From Rikenella microfusus (GTDB lineage Bacteria > Bacteroidota > Bacteroidia > Bacteroidales > VadinHA17), in NCBI GenBank assembly GCA_020722575.1, contig DYKN01000001.1, forward strand, positions 1 to 64,000: a stretch of 64,000 nt of DNA, in the 5' to 3' direction. This document shows, piece after piece, positions 43,049-52,164 of the stretch. Under the pieces are notes generated by a model. It had not been told where the DNA came from. It was given only the letters and a program-made list of their open reading frames with translations, and made no database searches. The position numbers and the translations under genes were made by a program. Every line of letters starts with the position of its first letter. Position 1 is the stretch's first letter.

Positions 43049-43828
43049 TTATTCCGAAACCCGGGTTTTAATTCCGATTTCTTCCACCTGCCGGGCTATT
43101 CTGTGAAGGTCTTCAGCCGGAACTTTATGAAGTCCACCGGCAGCAGTATCACGGGCAATCGTATATATCATCACTTCCTCTGGCTTTATCATGGCGATTG
43201 CTTTAAGCCATTCTGTTATCTCTTCAGGCATTGTGTTATCGATAATTCTGCCGTTATATATTCCCCTGACAAACATTGTCTGAACAATTACATGACCGTT
43301 GAAGTCTGCGAGGTTTTTAATTATTTCACTGGATGTGATTTTGATTCGGGGTTGATTAAGGATTTTGATGGTATTGTCAAATGCTGAGTCGAGTTTAAGG
43401 ATGTTCATATCGACCTTCAGAAGAGCGTTTCTTACTTCTGGTTTATTGAGAGTTGAAGCGTTTGAAAGGACTGCAATTTTTGCTTCAGGGCACGATTTAT
43501 TACGCAATGATATGGTATCATCAATGATACCGGGGAAGTCGGGATGCAGTGTGGGTTCGCCGTTTCCTGCAAAGGTTATTGCATCGGGGATTTCTCCATT
43601 CATTTTCATTTTACTCAGACGGGAGGAGAGTGCTTCATATACTTCTTTGCGGTTGGGGAAGAATCTACTTTCGGTTTCAGGAGTGATAGTCCAGCCACAT
43701 TCGCAATAGATGCAATTGAAAGTGCATATTTTTTTCTGGTCGGGAAGAAGATTAATACCCAGCGAAACACCGAGTCTGCGGCTTTTTACAGGGCCAAATA
43801 CTATTCCGTCAAATAGAAATGTTCCCAT
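43049..43828 (-). CDS. Radical SAM protein
   Basis: KKICTFNCIYCECGW (CX3CX2C), FAGNGEPTLHPDF. Confidence 0.88.
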   Translation of the reverse strand: MGTFLFDGIVFGPVKSRRLGVSLGINLLPDQKKICTFNCIYCECGWTITPETESRFFPNRKEVYEALSSRLSKMKMNGEIPDAITFAGNGEPTLHPDFPGIIDDTISLRNKSCPEAKIAVLSNASTLNKPEVRNALLKVDMNILKLDSAFDNTIKILNQPRIKITSSEIIKNLADFNGHVIVQTMFVRGIYNGRIIDNTMPEEITEWLKAIAMIKPEEVMIYTIARDTAAGGLHKVPAEDLHRIARQVEEIGIKTRVSE

Positions 43829-43925
43829 TTAAAGTTTTTATACGGGATAAAATTAAGAATAAAAAATCAGGTTGTCAGAAGATATGTCAGAAAGCATAAT
43901 TTTGAGGGAATAGTTAAATCCGGGA

Positions 43926-45101
43926 TTATATCAGTCGAACGGATGTACTTTCGGGAAGGAGTTGCATGTTATGAAGGTCAACATTTTTAATCAGAACAAG
44001 TCCGGGCTTCTTTCCGGGTTCGATGGTACCGGCAAAGGAATCGGCAGACAGAGCTTTTGCCCCGTTAAGTGTTGCCCATTTTACCAGTGTCTCAAGGCTT
44101 ATTTCCGGGAAAGCAAAACAAAGGGTTTTCATTTCGGAAAGTATATTGAGTTCATAGTTTGATGAAAGGCTGTCGGTACCCATGACAATATTACAGCCTT
44201 CACCGGCCAGCAAGGATACAGGAGGAAGTTTTCCTTCAATGATCAGGTTAGAATTGGGGCAGAGGCAGTAAAAGAGATTTTTCCTTTTTTTCAGTGATTC
44301 AATATGATTTTTTCTTATAAAAGTGTTGTGAACGAGAATCAGGTTACCTGAAGATGTTATTTCATCGGTCACTGCCGTGATATGGTCTTTTACTGTAAAA
44401 GGTTCGTCACCGGGAGAAAGAAACTGGCGGTAAATATCCATAAGCGGGCCGGAATGACTCTCAATAAAAGGTATTTCGACATCCGATTCCAGAAAATGTA
44501 TTGATGAGACCCTATTTCGTAATGAGTGCTCTTTTATGAGACGGAAAAGTGGTAGAGATACGGAATAGACTGAATGCGGGGTGAGGTACCATTCAAGAGA
44601 TTCCTCGTCTGCTTTTGAGGCCAGAAGAAGAGATTCTTCCAGTCTTTGTCTCGATTTTCTGTGGTCAATTCCAAAGATTTCTATAAGGTTAATATAATGA
44701 ATAGAGCTTTTCCTCTTTATATCAAATGTAATCGGTGAATTGCAGATATCGGCACAAACAACAACTCCTGAATTTGCCATTAAGACATCTGCTTTATAAG
44801 CATGGTCACGTTCATTTTTGTGAAGATTGAATCTTTTTTGATTCATTTCAAGAAGAAAGCCATGTAATTTTTCCCCGGGTGTAATCTCATTGTTAAGATA
44901 AGAGAGTTCCAGATGGCAATGGCAGTTGACGAAACCGGGGATAATGATGCCGTTATGGAATTCAATGTTGGCTCTTTCAGGTAAATTACCGCCAGTATCT
45001 TCAATATTTAGTATATAACCATTGTTATCGGTGCAGATAATTGGCCTTTTAAGTGGCGGCCGTGTATTTGTAAATACATATTGTGCAGAAAAAAACCTCA
45101 T
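43926..45101 (-). CDS. Amidohydrolase family protein
   Basis: GFVNCHCHLELSYL...LVHNTF...CLCPNSNLIIEGKLPPVSLL...MGTDSLSSNYELNILSEMK. Confidence 0.85.
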   Translation of the reverse strand: MRFFSAQYVFTNTRPPLKRPIICTDNNGYILNIEDTGGNLPERANIEFHNGIIIPGFVNCHCHLELSYLNNEITPGEKLHGFLLEMNQKRFNLHKNERDHAYKADVLMANSGVVVCADICNSPITFDIKRKSSIHYINLIEIFGIDHRKSRQRLEESLLLASKADEESLEWYLTPHSVYSVSLPLFRLIKEHSLRNRVSSIHFLESDVEIPFIESHSGPLMDIYRQFLSPGDEPFTVKDHITAVTDEITSSGNLILVHNTFIRKNHIESLKKRKNLFYCLCPNSNLIIEGKLPPVSLLAGEGCNIVMGTDSLSSNYELNILSEMKTLCFAFPEISLETLVKWATLNGAKALSADSFAGTIEPGKKPGLVLIKNVDLHNMQLLPESTSVRLI

Positions 45102-47113
45102 TCTACGGGTTCTTTTATCAACTTTATAAGGGAAATTTTTACATGTTTGTTCCAGTTACCAATCTGGGGTTCATGGTCAATTAGCCAGCCGCTTATATGT
45201 GTTATGGTCGGGTCGGTTAGTTTGTTTGATACCTTATATGAGTGGTTTTCGCCGTCGCAGATATAATATGATGGTTCCCAGTAAACTCTGTAACCTTCTT
45301 TTGTTGAGTCGGCTCGCCAGAAAAAAATATTGGTTTTAAGATCAATGCTCTGGTCGTCGGGGTAAACGATAGCGTCAAAAGTAAATGTATATGTACCAGT
45401 GTCCTTTACGGGAATTGTAAACCAGATTTTGTTATGTGCGCCGTCGGAAGGGATTGTAAATACTGGACGTAAGTTCCAGAGGCCAGTATCGTAGCCTGCC
45501 ATTTCTTCTGCTTCCATCCTTGCTTCTATTTCGCTCAATCTGGCAATAACAAGATCGAAAATCTTTTCCAGCTTTTTCGGGTTTCTTGTAAAATAATAAC
45601 TAATGGTTCTGTCAACATCTTCTTTTGTGTAGCCGTGAGCTTTTATCACATCAATATAATTCAGTATGGAGTCTCTTTCAAGGAAATGATTTTTCACAGG
45701 TGGGTAAGAAAGGAGCCCGTCGCTGATATATAAGTCTGTAAGAAGGTTTACGAAATCGTTGCGTGGAATTATTTCATTTCTTTTCACCCTGTCGCCTGAT
45801 TTGGAACAGGAAGCTGAAAGAATGGCTGAAAGAACAATTATGACTGAAAATCGGGTTGTGGCCGTTAATAATTTACGGTGTCGGGAGGTATAGCTGTCAT
45901 CTGAAAGATATTTTTTCGAAAGATATCTGACCGGATACCATGCAGCAAGAAAGCCAATAATCAGAACAGTTGCCGGAACTGCAATAAAATCTTTAAGTTT
46001 GACAACAACAGGATATGAATTCATAATGAGTGTCTCGCTCTGAAGTTTAAGAAAACCATATTTCTGCTGAAGGATACAGATAATGAAGCCTGAGATTATT
46101 CCGCCTAATGCACCTATTACTGAGATAAGCCAGCCTTCAAGAAGAAAAATTTTTCTGATAAGGGTATTATCAGCTCCAAGACTTTGCAGGATCCTGATAT
46201 CTTTTTCTTTCTCAATAATAAGCATTGTAAGTGAACCGATTATATTAAAGGAAGCAATTAACAGAATTAATGTAAGAATAATGAAAATAGCCAGTCTTTC
46301 TGATCGCATTACCTTGTAGAATATTTCCTTTTGTTCATACCGGTTCTGCACGAGAAAATTTTTTCCGAATATTTCCTTGACTTTTTTTTGCACTTCAACC
46401 AGTGGGGTTTTATTATTTAAACGAATATCTATTGAGCTTATTTCGAAGTTATATTCCAGCAGTTCACGGGCAAAGTCAAGAGGGACGAAATAATATTTTG
46501 AGTCGAATTCATGTTCGATCTGGAATATTCCCGAGGGAAGGATGTATCTGTCGTTAAAGGCATTTTCAGGGTCTAAGTTTACGCTGGCATTTCTTCTGGG
46601 GACATAAATATGAAGATGTGTGATAAAGTTGATGTTCAGCCCCAGATAATCTGCGACCCCGGTTCCAACAACCGTTTCAGGCCGGCCACCTTTGCTTCGG
46701 AGCCTGAACTCTCCTTCGGTTATTGTGTTTTCAACTCCAGTAACCCTTGAATAGTTCTCGTCAACCCCTTTTATTGTTGCTATGTATTGTCTATCTCCGT
46801 ATTTAAGAAGAGAGTTTTCTTCGAGGGTTAGAGAAAAAGCTTCAATACCATCAGTTTGTGAAAGTCTTATGATTTTTGATGAATCAGGGGTAAAAACTTT
46901 ACCTTCCACGGCTGTAATTTTCAGATCAGGGTCGAAAACAGTAAATATCCGGTTGATCATATCTTCGAGCCCGTTGAATACCGAAAGGACGATGATAAGA
47001 GCCATGGTTCCAACTGCAACACCTGCAACAGAGACTGCTGAAATTACGTTTATTGCATTTCGCGATTTCTTTGCGAAAAGATATCTTGTTGCTATGTATA
47101 TTGCAAATTTCAT
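45098..47113 (-). CDS. LolC/E (FtsX-like) ABC permease fused in frame to a DUF4296-like lipoprotein domain
   Basis: N-terminal: MKFAIYIATRYLFAKKSRNAINVISAVSVAGVAVGTMALIIVLSVFNGLEDMI...AAWYPVRYLSKKYLSDD. C-terminal: internal signal/lipobox FSVIIVLSAILSASC, then IIPRNDFVNLLTDLYISDGLLSYPPVKNHFLERDSILNYIDVIKAHGYTKEDVDRTISYY. Confidence 0.85.
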   Translation of the reverse strand: MKFAIYIATRYLFAKKSRNAINVISAVSVAGVAVGTMALIIVLSVFNGLEDMINRIFTVFDPDLKITAVEGKVFTPDSSKIIRLSQTDGIEAFSLTLEENSLLKYGDRQYIATIKGVDENYSRVTGVENTITEGEFRLRSKGGRPETVVGTGVADYLGLNINFITHLHIYVPRRNASVNLDPENAFNDRYILPSGIFQIEHEFDSKYYFVPLDFARELLEYNFEISSIDIRLNNKTPLVEVQKKVKEIFGKNFLVQNRYEQKEIFYKVMRSERLAIFIILTLILLIASFNIIGSLTMLIIEKEKDIRILQSLGADNTLIRKIFLLEGWLISVIGALGGIISGFIICILQQKYGFLKLQSETLIMNSYPVVVKLKDFIAVPATVLIIGFLAAWYPVRYLSKKYLSDDSYTSRHRKLLTATTRFSVIIVLSAILSASCSKSGDRVKRNEIIPRNDFVNLLTDLYISDGLLSYPPVKNHFLERDSILNYIDVIKAHGYTKEDVDRTISYYFTRNPKKLEKIFDLVIARLSEIEARMEAEEMAGYDTGLWNLRPVFTIPSDGAHNKIWFTIPVKDTGTYTFTFDAIVYPDDQSIDLKTNIFFWRADSTKEGYRVYWEPSYYICDGENHSYKVSNKLTDPTITHISGWLIDHEPQIGNWNKHVKISLIKLIKEPVE

Positions 47114-47114
47114 C

Positions 47115-47927
47115 TTAATTTTTTACTGCAATTACAAATAAACCGGTACCGCTTTTATGTGTTTTTCTTACATCGATAGCATTTAGAACAAGGGCAGCCG
47201 GAAGTGTGAAAAGATAATAAAATGGCAATAATAGCAAGAAGAAGAGGGAGCGGTTTATCATCATAACCGGAAGTTTTATCGAAATAACCCAGGCAATATG
47301 GCCTGGTTTTCCGTAAGTGTAATGAATATCAATTGAACCGAAACCTGCCTGTTTTAGTTTTTCGCTAATTTCTTCAGGACTGTAACCTGATCTTACGTGT
47401 TCATCAATAAATGATTGATGGTTATCCGGGTCTGTATCAGATCCACCTTTATCGGAGGGGGTAGTAACAAGCAAAATACCACCAGAACGCAAAGCATTAA
47501 AAAAATTTTTAAACACCCTCAGGTCATTTTCAATATGTTCCATTACATCAACTGAGATAATCAGGTCATAATTATTTTCTTCGTTGAGATTTTCCAGATC
47601 AGCTGTTTCAAAGGATACTCTCGAGCTATAACCGTTTCGGATGAAGAATCTGGTACAGTTTTCAATCTGGTCTGTAATGATGTCAACTCCTTTAATTTTC
47701 CAGCCATTATTATGCCGGGCGATCCACCAGGTGTTCTGACCCATCCCCGATCCTGCATCAAGTACCCTGGCATCTTCAGGAAGGTTTTTCCTGATAATCT
47801 TAAGGTACCTGTGCAAATACCAGATTCTGAGGAAAAGGATATTCAGTAGGGAATAGAATAGTTTTCTGATAATCAAAGATTTGTTCAGGGTCTTTTCGAA
47901 GATGTTTTTAAAATGTTCATATTTCAT
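47115..47927 (-). CDS. Class I SAM-dependent methyltransferase
   Basis: ARVLDAGSGMGQNTWWIARHN...YDLIISVDVMEHIENDLRVFKNFFNALRSGGILLVTTPS. Confidence 0.88.
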   Translation of the reverse strand: MKYEHFKNIFEKTLNKSLIIRKLFYSLLNILFLRIWYLHRYLKIIRKNLPEDARVLDAGSGMGQNTWWIARHNNGWKIKGVDIITDQIENCTRFFIRNGYSSRVSFETADLENLNEENNYDLIISVDVMEHIENDLRVFKNFFNALRSGGILLVTTPSDKGGSDTDPDNHQSFIDEHVRSGYSPEEISEKLKQAGFGSIDIHYTYGKPGHIAWVISIKLPVMMINRSLFFLLLLPFYYLFTLPAALVLNAIDVRKTHKSGTGLFVIAVKN

Positions 47928-47931
47928 CCCG

Positions 47932-48294
47932 TTACGATTTCAGTAACTTTTCAATGTTTTCGATATAATCAAGGCTATCATCGATAAAGTAGGCCAGTTC
48001 GGGAACAATCCGGAGCTGTGTTCTTATTTTTTGTCCGAGTTCAAACCGTATTTTTGATGTATGATCTCTAACGGTATTCAGCACTTCCTGTTTTCCTTCA
48101 GAGGGGAAGATGCTCAGGTAAATTTTTGCCAGAGAAAGGTCAGGGCTCATTCTGACCACAGTTACGGAGATGAGTTTTCCCGGTGCAATTTCGTTTCCTT
48201 TTCTCTGAAAGATTTCGGCTATTTCTTTTTGAATAAGCCGGGAGACTTTTTTTTGTCTTGTTGATTCCATCTCATACCCTGATTTGACGCTCAA
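47932..48294 (-). CDS. rbfA: Ribosome-binding factor A
   Basis: TRQKKVSRLIQKEIAEIFQRKG...VRMSPDLSLAKIYLSIFP...LGQKIRTQLRIVPELAYFIDDSLDYIENIEKLL. Confidence 0.92.
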   Translation of the reverse strand: MSVKSGYEMESTRQKKVSRLIQKEIAEIFQRKGNEIAPGKLISVTVVRMSPDLSLAKIYLSIFPSEGKQEVLNTVRDHTSKIRFELGQKIRTQLRIVPELAYFIDDSLDYIENIEKLLKS

Positions 48295-48398
48295 AGGTAC
48301 AAATAGTTATTGAAAAGATGTATCCGGAAATCAAAATGTGAGTAACTTTGCTCGGATAAATTAAACAAAAATTAGGATTAAAAATTGAACAACAATTT

Positions 48399-49397
48399 GT
48401 GATTATGGATATAGTTGTAAGCGGAATACGATCGACGGGTAATCTGCATCTGGGGAACTATTTTGGTGCGATTAGAAATTTTGTCAGGATGCAGAAAGAA
48501 AATAAGTGTTACTTTTTTATTGCCGATTATCATTCCCTAACCACGCATCCGAAGCCTGATAATCTTCAGGGCAATATTCGGCAGATTCTGGCGGAGTTTC
48601 TGGCATGTGGTATTGACCCCGAATTGTCGACGGTTTTTATACAGAGTGATGTGCCTGAGGTTCCAGAGCTTTACCTGTTGCTTAACATGAATGCATACGT
48701 AGGAGAGCTTCAGAGGACGGCTTCATTCAAGGAAAAGGTGCGTAAGCAGCCTGATAATGTAAATGCAGGCTTGCTAACTTATCCTGTGTTGATGGCTGCT
48801 GATATTATTATTCACAGGGCTACGAAGGTGCCGGTTGGAAAGGATCAGGAGCAACATCTTGAGATGACGCGCCGGTTTGCCCGAAGGTTTAACACATTGT
48901 ATGGAGTTAACTATTTTCCAGAACCTGATGCATATAATTTTGGTGATAAATTAATTAAGATACCCGGGCTGGATGGTACAGGCAAGATGGGGAAAAGTGA
49001 AGGTAACGGCATTTTTCTGGCCGATTCTCCTGACGAAATTCGGAAGAAAGTGATGAAAGCTGTTACTGATACTGGCCCCACTGAACCAAATCAGAAAATG
49101 TCTGTGCCTGTTAAAAATCTCTTTACAATAATGAGCGTTGTTTCGGAACCTGCAACCGTGAAATATTACAGGGAAAAATATGCAACCTGTGAGATCAGGT
49201 ATGGGGATATGAAGAAACAGCTTGCCGAAGATATTATTAAATTTATCAATCCTATAAGGGAAAGAATTATAGAAATTAAAAACGACAACCGTTATCTGGC
49301 AAAAATTGCTGCTGAGGGTGCAGAAAAGGCGAGGGCTTCAGCCTCGAAAACATTAAGGGATGTAAAACAGATTATTGGTTACAGAAAATGGGTTTAA
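48399..49397 (+). CDS. trpS: Tryptophanyl-tRNA synthetase
   Basis: VVSGIRSTGNLHLGNYFGAIRNFVRMQ...LDGTGKMGKSEGNGIFL. Confidence 0.95.
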   Translation: MIMDIVVSGIRSTGNLHLGNYFGAIRNFVRMQKENKCYFFIADYHSLTTHPKPDNLQGNIRQILAEFLACGIDPELSTVFIQSDVPEVPELYLLLNMNAYVGELQRTASFKEKVRKQPDNVNAGLLTYPVLMAADIIIHRATKVPVGKDQEQHLEMTRRFARRFNTLYGVNYFPEPDAYNFGDKLIKIPGLDGTGKMGKSEGNGIFLADSPDEIRKKVMKAVTDTGPTEPNQKMSVPVKNLFTIMSVVSEPATVKYYREKYATCEIRYGDMKKQLAEDIIKFINPIRERIIEIKNDNRYLAKIAAEGAEKARASASKTLRDVKQIIGYRKWV

Positions 49398-49405
49398 AAG
49401 AATAA

Positions 49406-49426
49406 AGCCAGGTTGTTGACCTGGCT
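49406..49426 (+). terminator. Hairpin downstream of trpS
   Basis: AGCCAGGT-TGTTG-ACCTGGCT, perfect 8-bp stem; no clear T-run follows. Confidence 0.45.
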
Positions 49427-49602
49427 GCCCTGACTGATCAAGTATATGGTGGAAATTGCCTGCCTACATGGTAATTACAAAATATATGCCAGAGTCTTAA
49501 ATATGCCATCAAATGGCATGTTTTAAACAAAATCATTTCACAGTAATTATAATAATTTTATGGATGAAGAATTATCTTCCTGCCGGGAATTTTCAACTGT
49601 TA

Positions 49603-52017
49603 TTACAATATAACCTTTAGGGACAAAATAAAATTTCTTCCAGGGGCTACTATTCCCCAGGCATAAGGTCTGTAGCGGTGATCGAGTATATTTTCGCAAC
49701 CTGCACTCAGGCTGGCGGTTCCTGAAATCTCATAATTGCACTTGAAGTTAATTGTATACCATCCGGGCGACCATGGGTTGCCATTGCTATCGGTTGCATA
49801 CATATAAGGTTTCGACTTTTCCGATGGAGGCATGTCAGAAAATTTTTTCGAGCCGTTGTAAACAACATAAAGATCAGCTGTCAGTCCTGAATAATTATAA
49901 ACAAAATGCGTAGTGCCAAAGATTGGAGCTGAGTGCCTGAGAGGTATTCCTCCTTTTTCGGTTCCACGGATAATGTTCAATGACGATTTGACATGCATAC
50001 TGGAATGGATATTTATCTGAGTATTTACAGTCAATCCGTACACTTTTGCATAACTTGCATTAACAAGTGCCTCAACTTTACTCAACTGACCCTCGTACAG
50101 AATTGAGTCCTCTCCATTGAAGAGGAAATCATGACGCACCATTGCATCTGTCAGTATGGTGTAAAAACCTGTGATTCCTAAATGAAGAATCTTTCCTGCT
50201 TTATATTCAAGGCTGGCATCAATATTATATGCATATTCAGGTTTCAGTTGTGGATTTGGAACTACAACAAAGCCCGGTGCTGATTCGAATATTTTTCCGG
50301 CATCATCTAAATTAGGCGCTCTGAATCCAGTTGATGCATTAATAGCAATTCTAGTTGACTGAACAGGGTTAATAACAATACCTGCCGAACCGGTTAAAGC
50401 ACTATTTGAAATATCAAATCGGATAAATGGAAAATTGTAATAGGAATTATCGGCAATTGATGAATGGAGATTGACGTGGTTGTATCGGAGTCCGGCATTC
50501 AGAATAACAATTGATGAAAGATTTATTTTATATCCCGTATAAATGGAGAGGCTGTTATATTTGTTTTTTCCATTGGGATATCTCGAACCTGCAGGTGAAG
50601 TTTCAAAAGTTATGATGTCTCTGTTACGAGCTTTCGATTTAATGTCATTGGTGACGAGTTCAAATCCGTAATACAACAGGTGTTTGCTCCCGGAGAGGCT
50701 TTTGTCAAAGTCGAGGTTCAGGGAATAAATTGTGACTTTTTCAAATTGTTCAAAAATTGAGTAAACGCCGAAAGGCCTATCATGGCGACTTTCGTGATAA
50801 TCCTGTCGTGCAGCAATCAGGTGGGCTTCGTCAAAAACAGGATTAACACCTGTAAAGGTTACCATAAGATTGTTCATCATCCAGATCTGAGGTCCATAAT
50901 ACCATTCGCCATACCTTAACTTTCCCGCTTTGTACTGTATAAGTCTATCATACCTCGGTACATTTGAAAGGGCAGAATAATGATTTGAAAATACTATGTC
51001 CAGATACGGGAAGGGGTTATATCTTATTTTTCCAGTGGTATTTATCTGGCTATAGCCTGAAGGAACTTGAATATTTGGGTTATCGTTTATTAGGACAGTA
51101 TCTTTGTTGTTGGCAAATTTTACGTATTCCGGCCTGATATATTCAGGATGTTTTCGGGAGCCCATTTTCAAGTCGTCAAAACTCGAATAAGAGATATTGA
51201 AAAGAAATCCTGCCTTTTTAAATCCTGCATTAATTTTGATCTGTGAGCTTTTTTCGTTATTGGCTGAGGAATATCGGATCAGAGATTCTGCACCGGCTGT
51301 TGGTGTTTTTAGAGGCGAAAGCATAACTTTTGTAGTATGAAAATCCATTACTCCGCCAATAGCGTCACTTCCGTAAACTACTGCTCCAGGGCCGGAAATG
51401 ATCTCAGCCGACTCAATTATATTGGGGTCAAGCGAAATAATATTCTGAATATTTCCTTCACGGTAAATGGCATTATTCATTCTGACGCCATCAACCACAA
51501 TCAATACTCTGTTGGTTGCAAAGCCCCTAATCATCGGACTGCCTCCACCCAGTTGACTCTTCTGAACAAAAACTTCGTCGGACGATGCAATCAAATCAGC
51601 AGCTGTCTGCGGATTATTCAGCCTGATCATCTTATCAGTTATTGCATTAACACGGTTCGGGACTTCTTCCCGTAACTGCTCCCAACGATTTGCTGAAACG
51701 ACAAACTCCTCAATCTCAAAAACTTTTCTGCTCAGAACCACTGTATTGCCTGAATTTCTTATTTCTTTAACTGTAAGGCATTTTCTTTCATAAGAAACCA
51801 GATAAAAACACAATCTTTCATCGTCATCAAAGGAAGATATATCAAAAGTGCCTGAAGCCCCTGAATAAGTCAGAAACCTGTCGGGGTAAATGGAAATAAC
51901 CACCTGTGATAGCGGCTTATTGTCTTCGGAATCAATAATTTTTATCTGCTGGGCAGATAAAACATTCGAGGAAATGAGTATAATAATAAAACCAATATAC
52001 TTGATTAATAATTTCAT
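49603..52017 (-). CDS. TonB-dependent receptor with N-terminal carboxypeptidase-regulatory-like domain
   Basis: SAQQIKIIDSEDNKPLSQVVISIYPD...SQLGGGSPMIRGFATNRVLIVVDGVRMNNAIYREGNIQNIISLDPNIIESAEIISGPGAVVYGSDAIGGVMDF. Confidence 0.93.
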   Translation of the reverse strand: MKLLIKYIGFIIILISSNVLSAQQIKIIDSEDNKPLSQVVISIYPDRFLTYSGASGTFDISSFDDDERLCFYLVSYERKCLTVKEIRNSGNTVVLSRKVFEIEEFVVSANRWEQLREEVPNRVNAITDKMIRLNNPQTAADLIASSDEVFVQKSQLGGGSPMIRGFATNRVLIVVDGVRMNNAIYREGNIQNIISLDPNIIESAEIISGPGAVVYGSDAIGGVMDFHTTKVMLSPLKTPTAGAESLIRYSSANNEKSSQIKINAGFKKAGFLFNISYSSFDDLKMGSRKHPEYIRPEYVKFANNKDTVLINDNPNIQVPSGYSQINTTGKIRYNPFPYLDIVFSNHYSALSNVPRYDRLIQYKAGKLRYGEWYYGPQIWMMNNLMVTFTGVNPVFDEAHLIAARQDYHESRHDRPFGVYSIFEQFEKVTIYSLNLDFDKSLSGSKHLLYYGFELVTNDIKSKARNRDIITFETSPAGSRYPNGKNKYNSLSIYTGYKINLSSIVILNAGLRYNHVNLHSSIADNSYYNFPFIRFDISNSALTGSAGIVINPVQSTRIAINASTGFRAPNLDDAGKIFESAPGFVVVPNPQLKPEYAYNIDASLEYKAGKILHLGITGFYTILTDAMVRHDFLFNGEDSILYEGQLSKVEALVNASYAKVYGLTVNTQINIHSSMHVKSSLNIIRGTEKGGIPLRHSAPIFGTTHFVYNYSGLTADLYVVYNGSKKFSDMPPSEKSKPYMYATDSNGNPWSPGWYTINFKCNYEISGTASLSAGCENILDHRYRPYAWGIVAPGRNFILSLKVIL

Positions 52018-52164
52018 CAGCCTATGACAGCATTGTAGTGAATGTAAAAATAATTATTTGTTCAAATAATCTATAGTTTTCAGATATTTTAAGCTATGTA
52101 CAAATTTATCTCCAATTAAAAGCCATATTTATTTATATTTGAGTTGTCAAATAGGGGCACAATT

